From VMDJ01 sp038146785 (GTDB taxonomy: Bacteria > Pseudomonadota > Gammaproteobacteria > Chromatiales > Chromatiaceae): a DNA stretch of 64,000 nucleotides. The stretch covers positions 496,001 to 560,000 of the forward strand of contig JAYQSI010000016.1 of assembly GCA_038146785.1 (NCBI GenBank), written 5' to 3'. The translations under genes were made by a program, and so were the position numbers. This document shows positions 1 through 8,204 of the stretch, piece by piece (within the stretch, counting starts at the first letter, position 1; each line of letters begins with the position of its first letter). Below the pieces are notes generated by a model. It made no database searches, had not been told where the DNA came from, and worked only from the letters and a program-made list of their open reading frames with translations.

Positions 1-239
1 TTGGGGTTAAAAAGGTCGCCATGGCAGATCCGCAACAAGCGCAGCGAGCCACTGGCTATATCGTTGGCGGTATCAGTCCGCTTGGGCAAAAGAGTCGCTT
101 GCCAACGGTTATCGCCGAGTCAGCCCAAGCTCTCAGCGAGATGTATGTCAGCGGTGGAAAGCGCGGTTTGGATATCTCATTAGCGCCGACGGATCTTGCC
201 AAGCTGCTTAATGCAAAGTTTGCCGATATATCGAGTTAA
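1..239 (+). pseudogene. ybaK: Partial YbaK-type aminoacyl-tRNA deacylase, C-terminal part (copy 1)
   Basis: This is the 3' half of a YbaK/EbsC gene cut by the window start. The readable frame begins at base 3 and matches the complete copy at 4795-5268 from its residue 79 to the stop, with only silent differences seen. The family hydrolyses Cys-tRNA(Pro) mischarged by prolyl-tRNA synthetase. It is followed by trkA after a 68-base gap, exactly as in the second copy. If the duplication is a full tandem unit, the missing 5' part lies just outside the window, so this copy may be complete in the contig. Confidence 0.85.
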
Positions 240-307
240 ACGGTGCCATCTGAGATCGTTCAGGCGTAGAATAATCGTATGACAATCATCCAACGTCTGA
301 TCACGCT

Positions 308-1681
308 ATGAAGATAATCATCTTAGGCGCAGGCCAAGTCGGCACAACGGTCGCACAGAACTTGGCAAGTGAAGCAAACGACATCACTGTCGTTGACCAT
401 AACGCCGGCCTTTTGCGTGACATGCAGGACCGAATCGATATCCGCACGGTACAAGGTCAAGCCTCACATCCCGATGTCTTACGCCAAGCAGGCGCTGAAG
501 ATGCCGACATGTTGATTGCGGTCACCAACAGTGATGAAACCAACATGGTCGCGTGCCAATGTGCTGCAACCTTATTTAAAACACCTCGCAAGATTGCTCG
601 CGTGCGTGCACCTGAATATCTCAAGCATCCAGAGCTGTTTGCACCCGGTGCGATTCCTATCGATGTATTGATTAGCCCTGAGCAACTGGTGACAGATTAC
701 ATCTTGCGCTTGATTGAACACCCAGGTGCATTGCAGGTACTCGATTTTGCCGATGGCCGGGTTCGATTGGTCGCGGTTAAAGCCTATTACGGTGGCCCGC
801 TAGTCGGTCACGAGTTACGCGATCTGAATGATCATTTAAAAGGTGCAGAAGCACGAGTCGCGGCAATCTATCGTAAAGACCGCGCCATCATGCCAACCGG
901 TCGTACAGTCATCGAAGCTGATGATGAAGTGTTCTTCTTAGCAACCGCTGAAAATATTTCAGCTGTGATGAAAGAACTGCGTCGCGCGGAAAAACCTTTC
1001 AAGCGTTTGATCTTTGCCGGTGGTGGCAACATTGGCCGTCGTCTTGCATCTGCCTTAGAGAATGATTACCGCGTTAAATTGATCGAGCACGATAGCCGCC
1101 GCTCTAAGCGTGTTGCAGAGCATCTGCCAGAGACCATCGTGTTACATGGTGATGCGGCAGATGAAAACCTACTGCTCGAAGAGAACATCGAAGATACCGA
1201 TGTGTTCTGCGCGATCACCAATGATGATGAAGCGAACATCTTGTCAGCCATGTTGGCCAAACGACTGGGTGCGCGCAAAGTCATGTCGTTGATCAACCGT
1301 GCAGCTTATGTAGACCTTGTGCAGTCAGGTGCTATCGATATTGCGATCTCGCCACAACAAGCGACTATCGGTTCATTGCTTACGCATGTGCGTCGTGGCG
1401 ATGTGGTGATGGTGCACTCATTACGCCGCGGTGCAGCAGAAGCGATCGAAGCGATCGCGCATGGCGATAAAGGCTCATCTAAAGTGGTGGGTCGTCGCAT
1501 TGATGAATTAAAGCTGCCAACAGGGACTAGCATTGGCGCGATTGTGCGGGGCAATGAAGTGCTGATGGCGCATCACGATGTGGTCATTGAAGCGGAAGAC
1601 CATGTGATCTTGTTCTTGATCGATAAACGCAAAGTCGTCGACGTTGAGCGCTTGTTCCAAGTGGCGGTCACCTTCTTCTAA
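308..1681 (+). CDS. trkA: Trk potassium uptake protein TrkA (copy 1)
   Basis: A 457-residue peripheral NAD-binding regulator of the TrkH potassium channel, of normal family length. It has two RCK halves. The first opens with the Rossmann motif GAGQVG at residues 7-12; the second has GGGNIG near residue 237. It lies directly upstream of trkH (2-base gap), the usual functional pair. The predicted protein is identical to that of the second copy at 5337-6710 although the genes differ at about 45 bases, so both have been under strong purifying selection. The start is ATG; a GTATGACAATC leader lies upstream and no strong RBS is evident. Confidence 0.95.
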   Translation: MKIIILGAGQVGTTVAQNLASEANDITVVDHNAGLLRDMQDRIDIRTVQGQASHPDVLRQAGAEDADMLIAVTNSDETNMVACQCAATLFKTPRKIARVRAPEYLKHPELFAPGAIPIDVLISPEQLVTDYILRLIEHPGALQVLDFADGRVRLVAVKAYYGGPLVGHELRDLNDHLKGAEARVAAIYRKDRAIMPTGRTVIEADDEVFFLATAENISAVMKELRRAEKPFKRLIFAGGGNIGRRLASALENDYRVKLIEHDSRRSKRVAEHLPETIVLHGDAADENLLLEENIEDTDVFCAITNDDEANILSAMLAKRLGARKVMSLINRAAYVDLVQSGAIDIAISPQQATIGSLLTHVRRGDVVMVHSLRRGAAEAIEAIAHGDKGSSKVVGRRIDELKLPTGTSIGAIVRGNEVLMAHHDVVIEAEDHVILFLIDKRKVVDVERLFQVAVTFF

Positions 1682-1683
1682 AC

Positions 1684-2970
1684 ATGTCGTTTAAAGCCAT
1701 CCAACGCATCTTAGGTATCTTGCTGACAGTCTTTAGCGTCACCATGCTGCCACCGATTGTGGTGTCTTGGATCTACGACGATGGCGCGATGCTCGCCTTT
1801 GCGATTGCATTCGGCATCATCATCACCGCAGGCATGTTGATCTGGTTGCCGGTTGCGCATGTGCGTCGCGAAGCACGAGTCCGCGATGGCTTTATTATCG
1901 TGGTGATGTTTTGGACCGTGTTAACCGCAACCGGTGCTTTGCCTTTTATCCTATCCACCGATCCCCATCTCTCAATTACCGATGCCATCTTTGAATCGGT
2001 CTCGGGTTTAACCACAACCGGCGCAACGGTCATCACGCATCTGGATGAGCTGCCTGAGTCGATCTTGTTTTATCGCCAACAGCTTCAGTGGCTAGGCGGC
2101 ATGGGTATTATCGTTTTAGCGGTCGCCGTACTGCCGATTCTGGGTATCGGTGGTATGCAGCTTTATCGCGCAGAAACACCAGGTCCTATGAAGGACTCAA
2201 AGCTCACGCCGCGGATTACCGAAACGGCCAAAGCCTTGTGGATGATCTATCTGTCATTAACCGTAGCTTGTGCTTTTGCCTATTGGGTCGCCGGCATGAA
2301 TACCTTTGATGCCATTGGTCATGCGTTCTCAACGGTCGCGATCGGTGGCTTCTCCACACACGATGCCAGCATGGGCTTCTTTAATAGCACCGCGATTTAT
2401 TTGGTTGCAGTGGTCTTTATGTTGTTAGCAGCGGTTAACTTCTCGCTGCACTTTGTCGCCTTCCGCTCAAAAAACCCTAAAGGTTATTGGCACGATGATG
2501 AGTTCAAGTTCTATATCGTGATTCAGCTGATCGTTATCACCGTCACCATACTGGGCTTGTGGTTCACAAAAAGTTACGACAACTGGCATGACGCATGGGT
2601 GCATGGTTTATTCCAAGCGGTATCGATAGGTACAACCGCTGGCTTTACTACCGCAGAGTTCTATAACTGGCCGGGCTTTATCGCGATCACCTTATTGTTC
2701 GCCAGCTTCGTAGGCGGCTGTGCCGGTTCAACCGGTGGCGGTATCAAAGTGATTCGTTTGTACTTGCTGATCAAGCAAGGCATGCGTGAGATCACCCGTT
2801 TGATTCACCCAAGCGCACAGATCCCTGTGCGCATCGGTGGCAAGGTGGTGCAATCACGGGTCATCGAAGCGGTATGGGGTTTCTTCGCGCTGTATGTCGC
2901 GAGCTTCACCGTGATGTATCTGGCACTCGCGGCGACCGGGCTTGATCTGATGCTTGATCACGATGGATAA
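1684..2970 (+). pseudogene. trkH: Truncated Trk potassium channel subunit TrkH (copy 1)
   Basis: TrkH is the membrane pore of the Trk K+ uptake system, built from four M1-P-M2 repeats. The frame matches the second copy up to base 2952 and then runs six codons into foreign sequence (ntrY DNA) before stopping. Three selectivity-filter segments are present (TTTGAT near residue 109, AIGGFST, IGTTAGFTT). The fourth pore loop (NLGPGLG in copy 2) is missing, so this protein could not form a complete pore. The last residues LDHDG belong to the junction, not to TrkH. The cut is probably an assembly or duplication breakpoint rather than a decayed gene. Confidence 0.9.
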
Positions 2971-3434
2971 CTTTATCGGTGATGTCTTGGCGCTTTACGA
3001 AACAGCGCAGTCGCCAGTGGTGTACATGCCAGGCGCACAAGGCGTGAAGATCGAAGGTGACCCAGTACGTTTGCGTCAGGTTGATTCATAACTTAGTTAA
3101 GAATGGTCTCGAGGCGCTTGGCGATAAAGACGGCAAAGTTCGAGTCATCACAGAGATTGGCCAATCGAAATCCAGTGGTGCAATGCGCTTTAGATTACGT
3201 ATCGAAGATGACGGCACCGGTTTTGATACTGATTCCTTGGGACAAGTGTTTGAGCCTTATGTGACGAACAAACCGAAAGGCACCGGTTTGGGTTTGGCAA
3301 TCGTTAAACGTATTGTGGGTGAGCATGGCGGCACCTGCCGCGCATCAAATCGCCAAGAAGGTGGTGCTAGTATTCAGATAAGCTTGCCGGTGCGTGAGCG
3401 AACCCAAGAAGTGTTAGAGGTCAGTAATTCATGA
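2953..3434 (+). pseudogene. ntrY: NtrY-type sensor histidine kinase, C-terminal ATPase fragment, frameshifted
   Basis: Only the end of a nitrogen-type sensor kinase is present. It opens at the 2952/2953 junction with the segment before the ATPase domain (DVLALYETA), followed by the N box HNLVKNGLEAL, the G1 box DDGTGF and the G2 box GTGLGLAIVKRI. The reading frame changes near 3081: removing one T from TT at 3081-3082 restores RQVIHNLVKNG. The dimerisation/phosphoacceptor domain and membrane part are missing. It overlaps ntrX by 4 bases, the usual ntrYX arrangement. In a tandem-duplication reading, the intact gene would lie upstream of the window. Confidence 0.85.
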
Positions 3435-4795
3435 GCGCGCCTAATGTCCTTGTTGTAGATGATGAACCTGATATCCGTGAACTCGTTGGCGAGATTCTCG
3501 AAGACGAGGGTTATCGTGTCTCAACTGCCGAGAATGGTGAGCAAGCACGCCAAGCCTTACGCGATAGCAAACCAGATCTCATCTTTTTAGATATCTGGAT
3601 GCCTGAACTTGATGGCATCACCTTATTAAAAGAACTCAGTGAAGATAAAGGCCTGCCATGCCCTGTGATCATGATGTCAGGTCACGGCACCGTCGAGACC
3701 GCTGTTGAAGCGACACGTCTGGGCGCCTATGACTTTTTAGAGAAGCCGATCTCACTTAATCGTCTGACCACCACCGCAAAGCGCGCACTCGATGCCCATC
3801 GCATGTCGATGGAAAACGAAGGTCTACGTATTAAGGTGGGTGATTTTGTTGAGCCAGTTGGCACCAGCGCGATCATCACTCGATTGCGTGAGCAAGTGCG
3901 TCGAATTGCGCAGCATGACAGCTGGGTGTTGATGACAGGTCAGCCGGGTGCGGGTCGTGAGACGTTTGCGCGTTATCTGCATCATCACAGTAGTCGTGCG
4001 AGTCAGCCATTCATCGTGTTGAATGCATCAGGTGTGACCAAAGGCGGTTCAGCGTTTGAGCTGTTTGGTCGTGAGCAAGATGGCAAGGTGGAATACGGCA
4101 AGCTTGAGCAGGCCGCTGGCGGCACCTTGTTTTTAGATGAGATCGCAGAGCTAGAAATCTCTGCACAAGCGCAGTTAGAAGCCGCACTCGAAACCGGTGA
4201 GTTTTTACGTGTTGGTGGTGCAGCACCGGTAAAGCTCAACGCGCGTGTTGTCGCTGCAACAGCAAAAGATTTGTCGAAGCTGGTGTCTGAAAACAAATTC
4301 CGTGAAGACTTGTTCTATCAGCTCAATGTTGTACCAATCAAAATTCCGTCATTGGCTGAGCGCAAAGAAGACGTACCGATGTTGTTACAAGAGGCAGTTG
4401 ATCGCTTCACCATCGTCGATCGTCTGCCGTTCCGTGAATTCTCGTTTGCCGCACAAAACTTCCTGCGCGATTACGACTGGCCGGGCAATATCCGCGAGCT
4501 ACGTAACATGGTGCAGCGTGTGTTGATCTTAGGCTCAGAAGAAGAGGTTAGCCTTAAAGAGGTGCAAACCGCCTTGGGCCAAGTACGTGCTGAAAGCACC
4601 GATGCGATGCCGGTAGGTATCAGCATGGATCAGCCAATGAAGGAAGCGCGCGAAGAATTCGAAAAGCTGTATTTAGAGCATCACTTCTCATTGGCAGAAG
4701 GTAACGTCAGTCGCATGGCGCAAGCGGTAGGCATTGACCGAGCTAACCTGTACAAAAAATTGCGTGATCGCGGCATCGAGATCAAATCGCGTTAA
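3431..4795 (+). CDS. ntrX: NtrX-family response regulator (AAA+ and Fis domains) without GAFTGA
   Basis: A 454-residue response regulator. The receiver domain has acidic residues at DDEPD and the phospho-acceptor Asp in FLDIWMPELDG near residue 54. The central AAA+ domain has LFLDEIAELE as Walker B, and a C-terminal Fis-type helix-turn-helix (VSRMAQAVGIDRANLYKKL) follows. Two departures from classical sigma-54 activators are visible. Walker A reads GQPGAGRE with Arg in place of the catalytic Lys, and the sigma-54 contact loop GAFTGA is absent (the sequence runs ELFGREQDGKVEYGKLEQ). NtrX proteins lacking GAFTGA are known and act as sigma-70-type regulators. It follows ntrY and overlaps ybaK by one base. 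Confidence 0.88.
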   Translation: MSAPNVLVVDDEPDIRELVGEILEDEGYRVSTAENGEQARQALRDSKPDLIFLDIWMPELDGITLLKELSEDKGLPCPVIMMSGHGTVETAVEATRLGAYDFLEKPISLNRLTTTAKRALDAHRMSMENEGLRIKVGDFVEPVGTSAIITRLREQVRRIAQHDSWVLMTGQPGAGRETFARYLHHHSSRASQPFIVLNASGVTKGGSAFELFGREQDGKVEYGKLEQAAGGTLFLDEIAELEISAQAQLEAALETGEFLRVGGAAPVKLNARVVAATAKDLSKLVSENKFREDLFYQLNVVPIKIPSLAERKEDVPMLLQEAVDRFTIVDRLPFREFSFAAQNFLRDYDWPGNIRELRNMVQRVLILGSEEEVSLKEVQTALGQVRAESTDAMPVGISMDQPMKEAREEFEKLYLEHHFSLAEGNVSRMAQAVGIDRANLYKKLRDRGIEIKSR

Positions 4796-5268
4796 TGACT
4801 CCGGCGATCAAGCTGCTCGAGAAGCAGGGCATAAAGCATGCCGTTCATCCCTATGATCACGACCCCAATAGCGAGGCCTATGGCCTAGAGGCTGCCGAGA
4901 AAATCGGCGTGCCTTATGCGCAGGTTTTTAAAACCTTATTAGTGGCGCTAGAAGGCGATGCCAAAAAGCTCGCGGTTGGTATCGTGCCGGTAGACAAGCA
5001 GCTCAATCTTAAAGCGATCAGCAAAGCACTTGGGGTTAAAAAGGTCGCTATGGCAGATCCGCAACAAGCGCAGCGAGCCACTGGCTATATCGTTGGCGGT
5101 ATCAGTCCGCTTGGGCAAAAGAGTCGCTTGCCAACGGTTATCGCCGAGTCAGCCCAAGCGCTCAGCGAGATGTATGTCAGCGGTGGAAAGCGCGGTTTGG
5201 ATATCTCATTAGCGCCGACGGATCTTGCCAAGCTGCTTAATGCAAAGTTTGCCGATATATCGAGTTAA
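4795..5268 (+). CDS. ybaK: YbaK/EbsC-type Cys-tRNA(Pro) deacylase (copy 2, complete)
   Basis: A 157-residue single-domain trans-editing enzyme of normal length. The conserved Lys of the family lies in QVFKTLLV (about residue 46), and the GGISPLGQK loop is around residue 100. It clears Cys mischarged onto tRNA(Pro) in the cytoplasm. The ATG shares its A with the ntrX stop (TAATG), implying translational coupling. Its second half is repeated at 1-239 with silent changes. The 68-base spacer to trkA is the same in both copies. Confidence 0.9.
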   Translation: MTPAIKLLEKQGIKHAVHPYDHDPNSEAYGLEAAEKIGVPYAQVFKTLLVALEGDAKKLAVGIVPVDKQLNLKAISKALGVKKVAMADPQQAQRATGYIVGGISPLGQKSRLPTVIAESAQALSEMYVSGGKRGLDISLAPTDLAKLLNAKFADISS

Positions 5269-5336
5269 ACGGTGCCATCTGAGATCGTTCAGGCGTAGAA
5301 TAATCGTATGACAATCATCCAACGTCTGATCACGCT

Positions 5337-6710
5337 ATGAAGATAATCATCTTAGGCGCAGGCCAAGTCGGCACAACGGTCGCACAGAACTTGGCAAGTG
5401 AAGCAAACGACATCACTGTCGTTGACCATAACGCCGGCCTTTTGCGTGACATGCAGGACCGAATCGATATCCGCACGGTACAAGGTCAAGCCTCACATCC
5501 TGATGTCTTACGCCAAGCAGGCGCTGAAGATGCCGACATGTTGATTGCGGTCACCAACAGTGATGAAACCAACATGGTCGCGTGCCAATGTGCTGCAACT
5601 TTATTTAAAACACCCCGCAAGATTGCTCGCGTGCGCGCGCCCGAATATCTCAAGCATCCAGAGTTGTTTGCACCCGGTGCGATTCCAATCGATGTATTGA
5701 TTAGCCCTGAGCAACTGGTGACAGATTACATCTTGCGCTTGATTGAACATCCAGGTGCATTGCAGGTACTCGACTTTGCGGATGGCCGCGTTCGATTGGT
5801 CGCAGTTAAAGCCTATTACGGTGGCCCGCTAGTCGGTCACGAGTTACGCGATCTGAATGATCATTTAAAAGGTGCAGAAGCACGAGTCGCGGCAATCTAT
5901 CGTAAAGACCGCGCCATCATGCCAACCGGTCGTACAGTCATCGAAGCTGATGATGAAGTGTTCTTCTTAGCAACCGCTGAAAATATTTCAGCTGTGATGA
6001 AAGAACTGCGTCGCGCGGAAAAACCGTTCAAGCGTTTGATCTTTGCTGGTGGCGGCAACATTGGCCGTCGTCTTGCGTCTGCCTTAGAGAATGATTACCG
6101 CGTTAAATTGATCGAGCACGATAGCCGTCGCTCTAAGCGTGTTGCAGAGCATCTGCCAGAGACCATCGTGTTACATGGTGATGCGGCAGATGAAAACCTA
6201 CTGCTCGAAGAGAACATCGAAGATACCGATGTGTTCTGCGCGATCACCAATGATGATGAAGCGAACATCTTGTCAGCCATGTTGGCTAAACGACTGGGTG
6301 CGCGCAAAGTCATGTCCTTGATCAACCGTGCAGCCTATGTAGATCTAGTGCAGTCAGGCGCTATCGATATCGCAATCTCGCCACAACAAGCAACCATCGG
6401 CTCATTGCTCACACATGTGCGTCGTGGCGATGTGGTGATGGTGCACTCATTACGCCGCGGTGCAGCAGAAGCAATCGAAGCGATTGCGCATGGCGATAAA
6501 GGCTCATCCAAAGTCGTTGGTCGCCGCATAGATGAATTGAAGTTACCAACAGGTACGAGCATTGGTGCGATTGTGCGGGGCAATGAAGTGCTGATGGCGC
6601 ATCACGATGTGGTCATTGAAGCGGAAGACCATGTGATCTTGTTCTTGATCGATAAACGCAAAGTCGTCGACGTTGAGCGCTTGTTCCAAGTGGCGGTCAC
6701 CTTCTTCTAA
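5337..6710 (+). CDS. trkA: Trk potassium uptake protein TrkA (copy 2)
   Basis: 457 residues, with a predicted protein identical to copy 1 at 308-1681. It has the same two RCK NAD-binding modules (GAGQVG at 7-12, GGGNIG near 237). The base differences from copy 1 are all silent by my reading and cluster in the middle and 3' third; about the first 165 bases are identical. It precedes trkH copy 2, which is the full-length partner, so this is the copy in intact context. Confidence 0.95.
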   Translation: MKIIILGAGQVGTTVAQNLASEANDITVVDHNAGLLRDMQDRIDIRTVQGQASHPDVLRQAGAEDADMLIAVTNSDETNMVACQCAATLFKTPRKIARVRAPEYLKHPELFAPGAIPIDVLISPEQLVTDYILRLIEHPGALQVLDFADGRVRLVAVKAYYGGPLVGHELRDLNDHLKGAEARVAAIYRKDRAIMPTGRTVIEADDEVFFLATAENISAVMKELRRAEKPFKRLIFAGGGNIGRRLASALENDYRVKLIEHDSRRSKRVAEHLPETIVLHGDAADENLLLEENIEDTDVFCAITNDDEANILSAMLAKRLGARKVMSLINRAAYVDLVQSGAIDIAISPQQATIGSLLTHVRRGDVVMVHSLRRGAAEAIEAIAHGDKGSSKVVGRRIDELKLPTGTSIGAIVRGNEVLMAHHDVVIEAEDHVILFLIDKRKVVDVERLFQVAVTFF

Positions 6711-6712
6711 AC

Positions 6713-8165
6713 ATGTCGTTTAAAGCCATCCAACGCATCTTAGGTATCTTGCTGACAGTCTTTAGCGTCACCATGCTGCCACCGATTGTGGTGTCTTGGA
6801 TCTACGACGATGGCGCGATGCTCGCCTTTGCGATTGCATTTGGCATCATCATCACCGCAGGTATGTTGATCTGGTTGCCGGTTGCGCATGTGCGTCGCGA
6901 AGCACGAGTCCGCGATGGCTTTATTATCGTGGTGATGTTTTGGACCGTGTTAACCGCAACCGGTGCTTTGCCTTTTATCTTATCTACCGATCCTCATCTC
7001 TCAATTACCGATGCCATCTTTGAATCGGTCTCCGGTTTAACCACGACCGGCGCTACAGTCATCACGCATCTGGATGAGCTGCCTGAGTCGATCTTGTTTT
7101 ATCGCCAACAGCTTCAGTGGCTAGGTGGCATGGGTATCATCGTTTTAGCGGTCGCCGTACTGCCGATTCTGGGTATCGGTGGTATGCAGCTTTATCGCGC
7201 AGAAACACCAGGTCCTATGAAGGACTCAAAGCTCACGCCGCGGATTACCGAAACGGCCAAAGCCTTGTGGATGATCTATCTGTCATTAACCGTAGCTTGT
7301 GCTTTTGCCTATTGGGTCGCCGGCATGAATACCTTTGATGCCATTGGTCATGCGTTCTCAACGGTCGCGATCGGTGGCTTCTCCACACACGATGCCAGCA
7401 TGGGCTTCTTTAATAGCACTGCGATTTATTTGGTTGCAGTGGTCTTTATGTTGTTAGCAGCGGTTAACTTCTCGCTGCACTTTGTTGCCTTCCGTTCGAG
7501 AAATCCAAAAGGCTATTGGCACGATGACGAGTTCAAGTTCTATATCGTGATTCAGCTGATCGTTATCACCGTCACCATACTGGGTTTGTGGTTCACAAAA
7601 AGTTACGACAACTGGCATGACGCATGGGTGCATGGTTTATTCCAAGCGGTATCGATAGGTACAACCGCTGGCTTTACTACCGCAGAGTTCTATAACTGGC
7701 CGGGCTTTATCGCGATCACCTTATTGTTTGCCAGCTTCGTTGGCGGCTGTGCCGGTTCTACCGGTGGCGGTATCAAAGTGATTCGTTTGTACTTGCTGAT
7801 CAAGCAAGGTTTACGCGAGATCACACGTTTGATTCACCCAAGCGCACAGATTCCCAGTACGTATTGGTGGCAAGGTGGTGCAATCGCGAGTCATCGAAGC
7901 GGTGTGGGGTTTCTTCGCGCTGTATGTCGCGAGCTTCACCGTGATGTATCTGGCACTCGCAGCGACTGGACTCGATCTGATGACAGCCTTCAGTGCGGTT
8001 GCGGCAAGCATCAACAACCTTGGCCCAGGCCTAGGTGATGTCGGTTTGAACTATGCTGAGATGCACGATCCGGGTAAATGGATTCTGTGCTTCGCCATGT
8101 TGCTCGGTCGACTCGAGATCTTCACTTTGCTGGTATTGCTCACTCCAACATTCTGGCGCAAGTAA
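6713..8165 (+). CDS. trkH: Trk potassium channel subunit TrkH (copy 2, full length, one frameshift)
   Basis: This spans about 483 codons, the normal TrkH length, in two frames. The first frame runs cleanly to about 7855; an extra A at 7856 (CCC A GTA against CCT GTG in copy 1) shifts it. Removing that base gives QIPVRIGGKVVQSR, as in copy 1, and continues to the stop at 8165. The fourth pore loop NLGPGLG, missing from copy 1, is present here. With trkA it forms the constitutive Trk K+ importer in the inner membrane. The single-base difference from an otherwise identical copy makes a sequencing or assembly error likely. Confidence 0.88.
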
Positions 8166-8204
8166 CCCGTTATTTAACTCGCTCATTCCCTGTATCCTAG
8201 GCGT

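Larger units (their letters stand above)
1..2952. repeat. Duplicated segment A, copy 1 (ybaK'-trkA-trkH')
   Basis: Bases 1-2952 are collinear with 5030-7982 (offset 5029, changing to 5030 after one extra base at about 7856). In trkA I count roughly 45 base differences in 1374, all silent. Similarity stops abruptly after the CTGATG at 2947-2952, where the sequence jumps into the middle of ntrY. No insertion sequence, inverted repeat or target duplication is visible at the join. Read as a tandem duplication, the unit is 2953-7982 (5030 bp) and copy 1 starts upstream of the window. Confidence 0.9.
2953..7982. repeat. Duplicated segment A, copy 2 (ntrY'-ntrX-ybaK-trkA-trkH')
   Basis: This is the 5030-bp unit defined by the junction at 2952/2953. 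Its right part (5030-7982) repeats 1-2952. The copy of ntrY'-ntrX expected to precede base 1 lies outside the window. After 7982 the sequence continues into the natural end of trkH and then polA, so the second copy is the one with normal downstream context. Confidence 0.8.

Noticed and set aside
2940..2970. Transposon or integrase site at the first junction
   Set aside because: No inverted repeats, target-site duplication or transposase frame on either side.
3057..3434. A stand-alone histidine-kinase-like ATPase
   Set aside because: The first 9 residues are out of frame; correcting one base joins it to upstream NtrY sequence, so it is the tail of ntrY.
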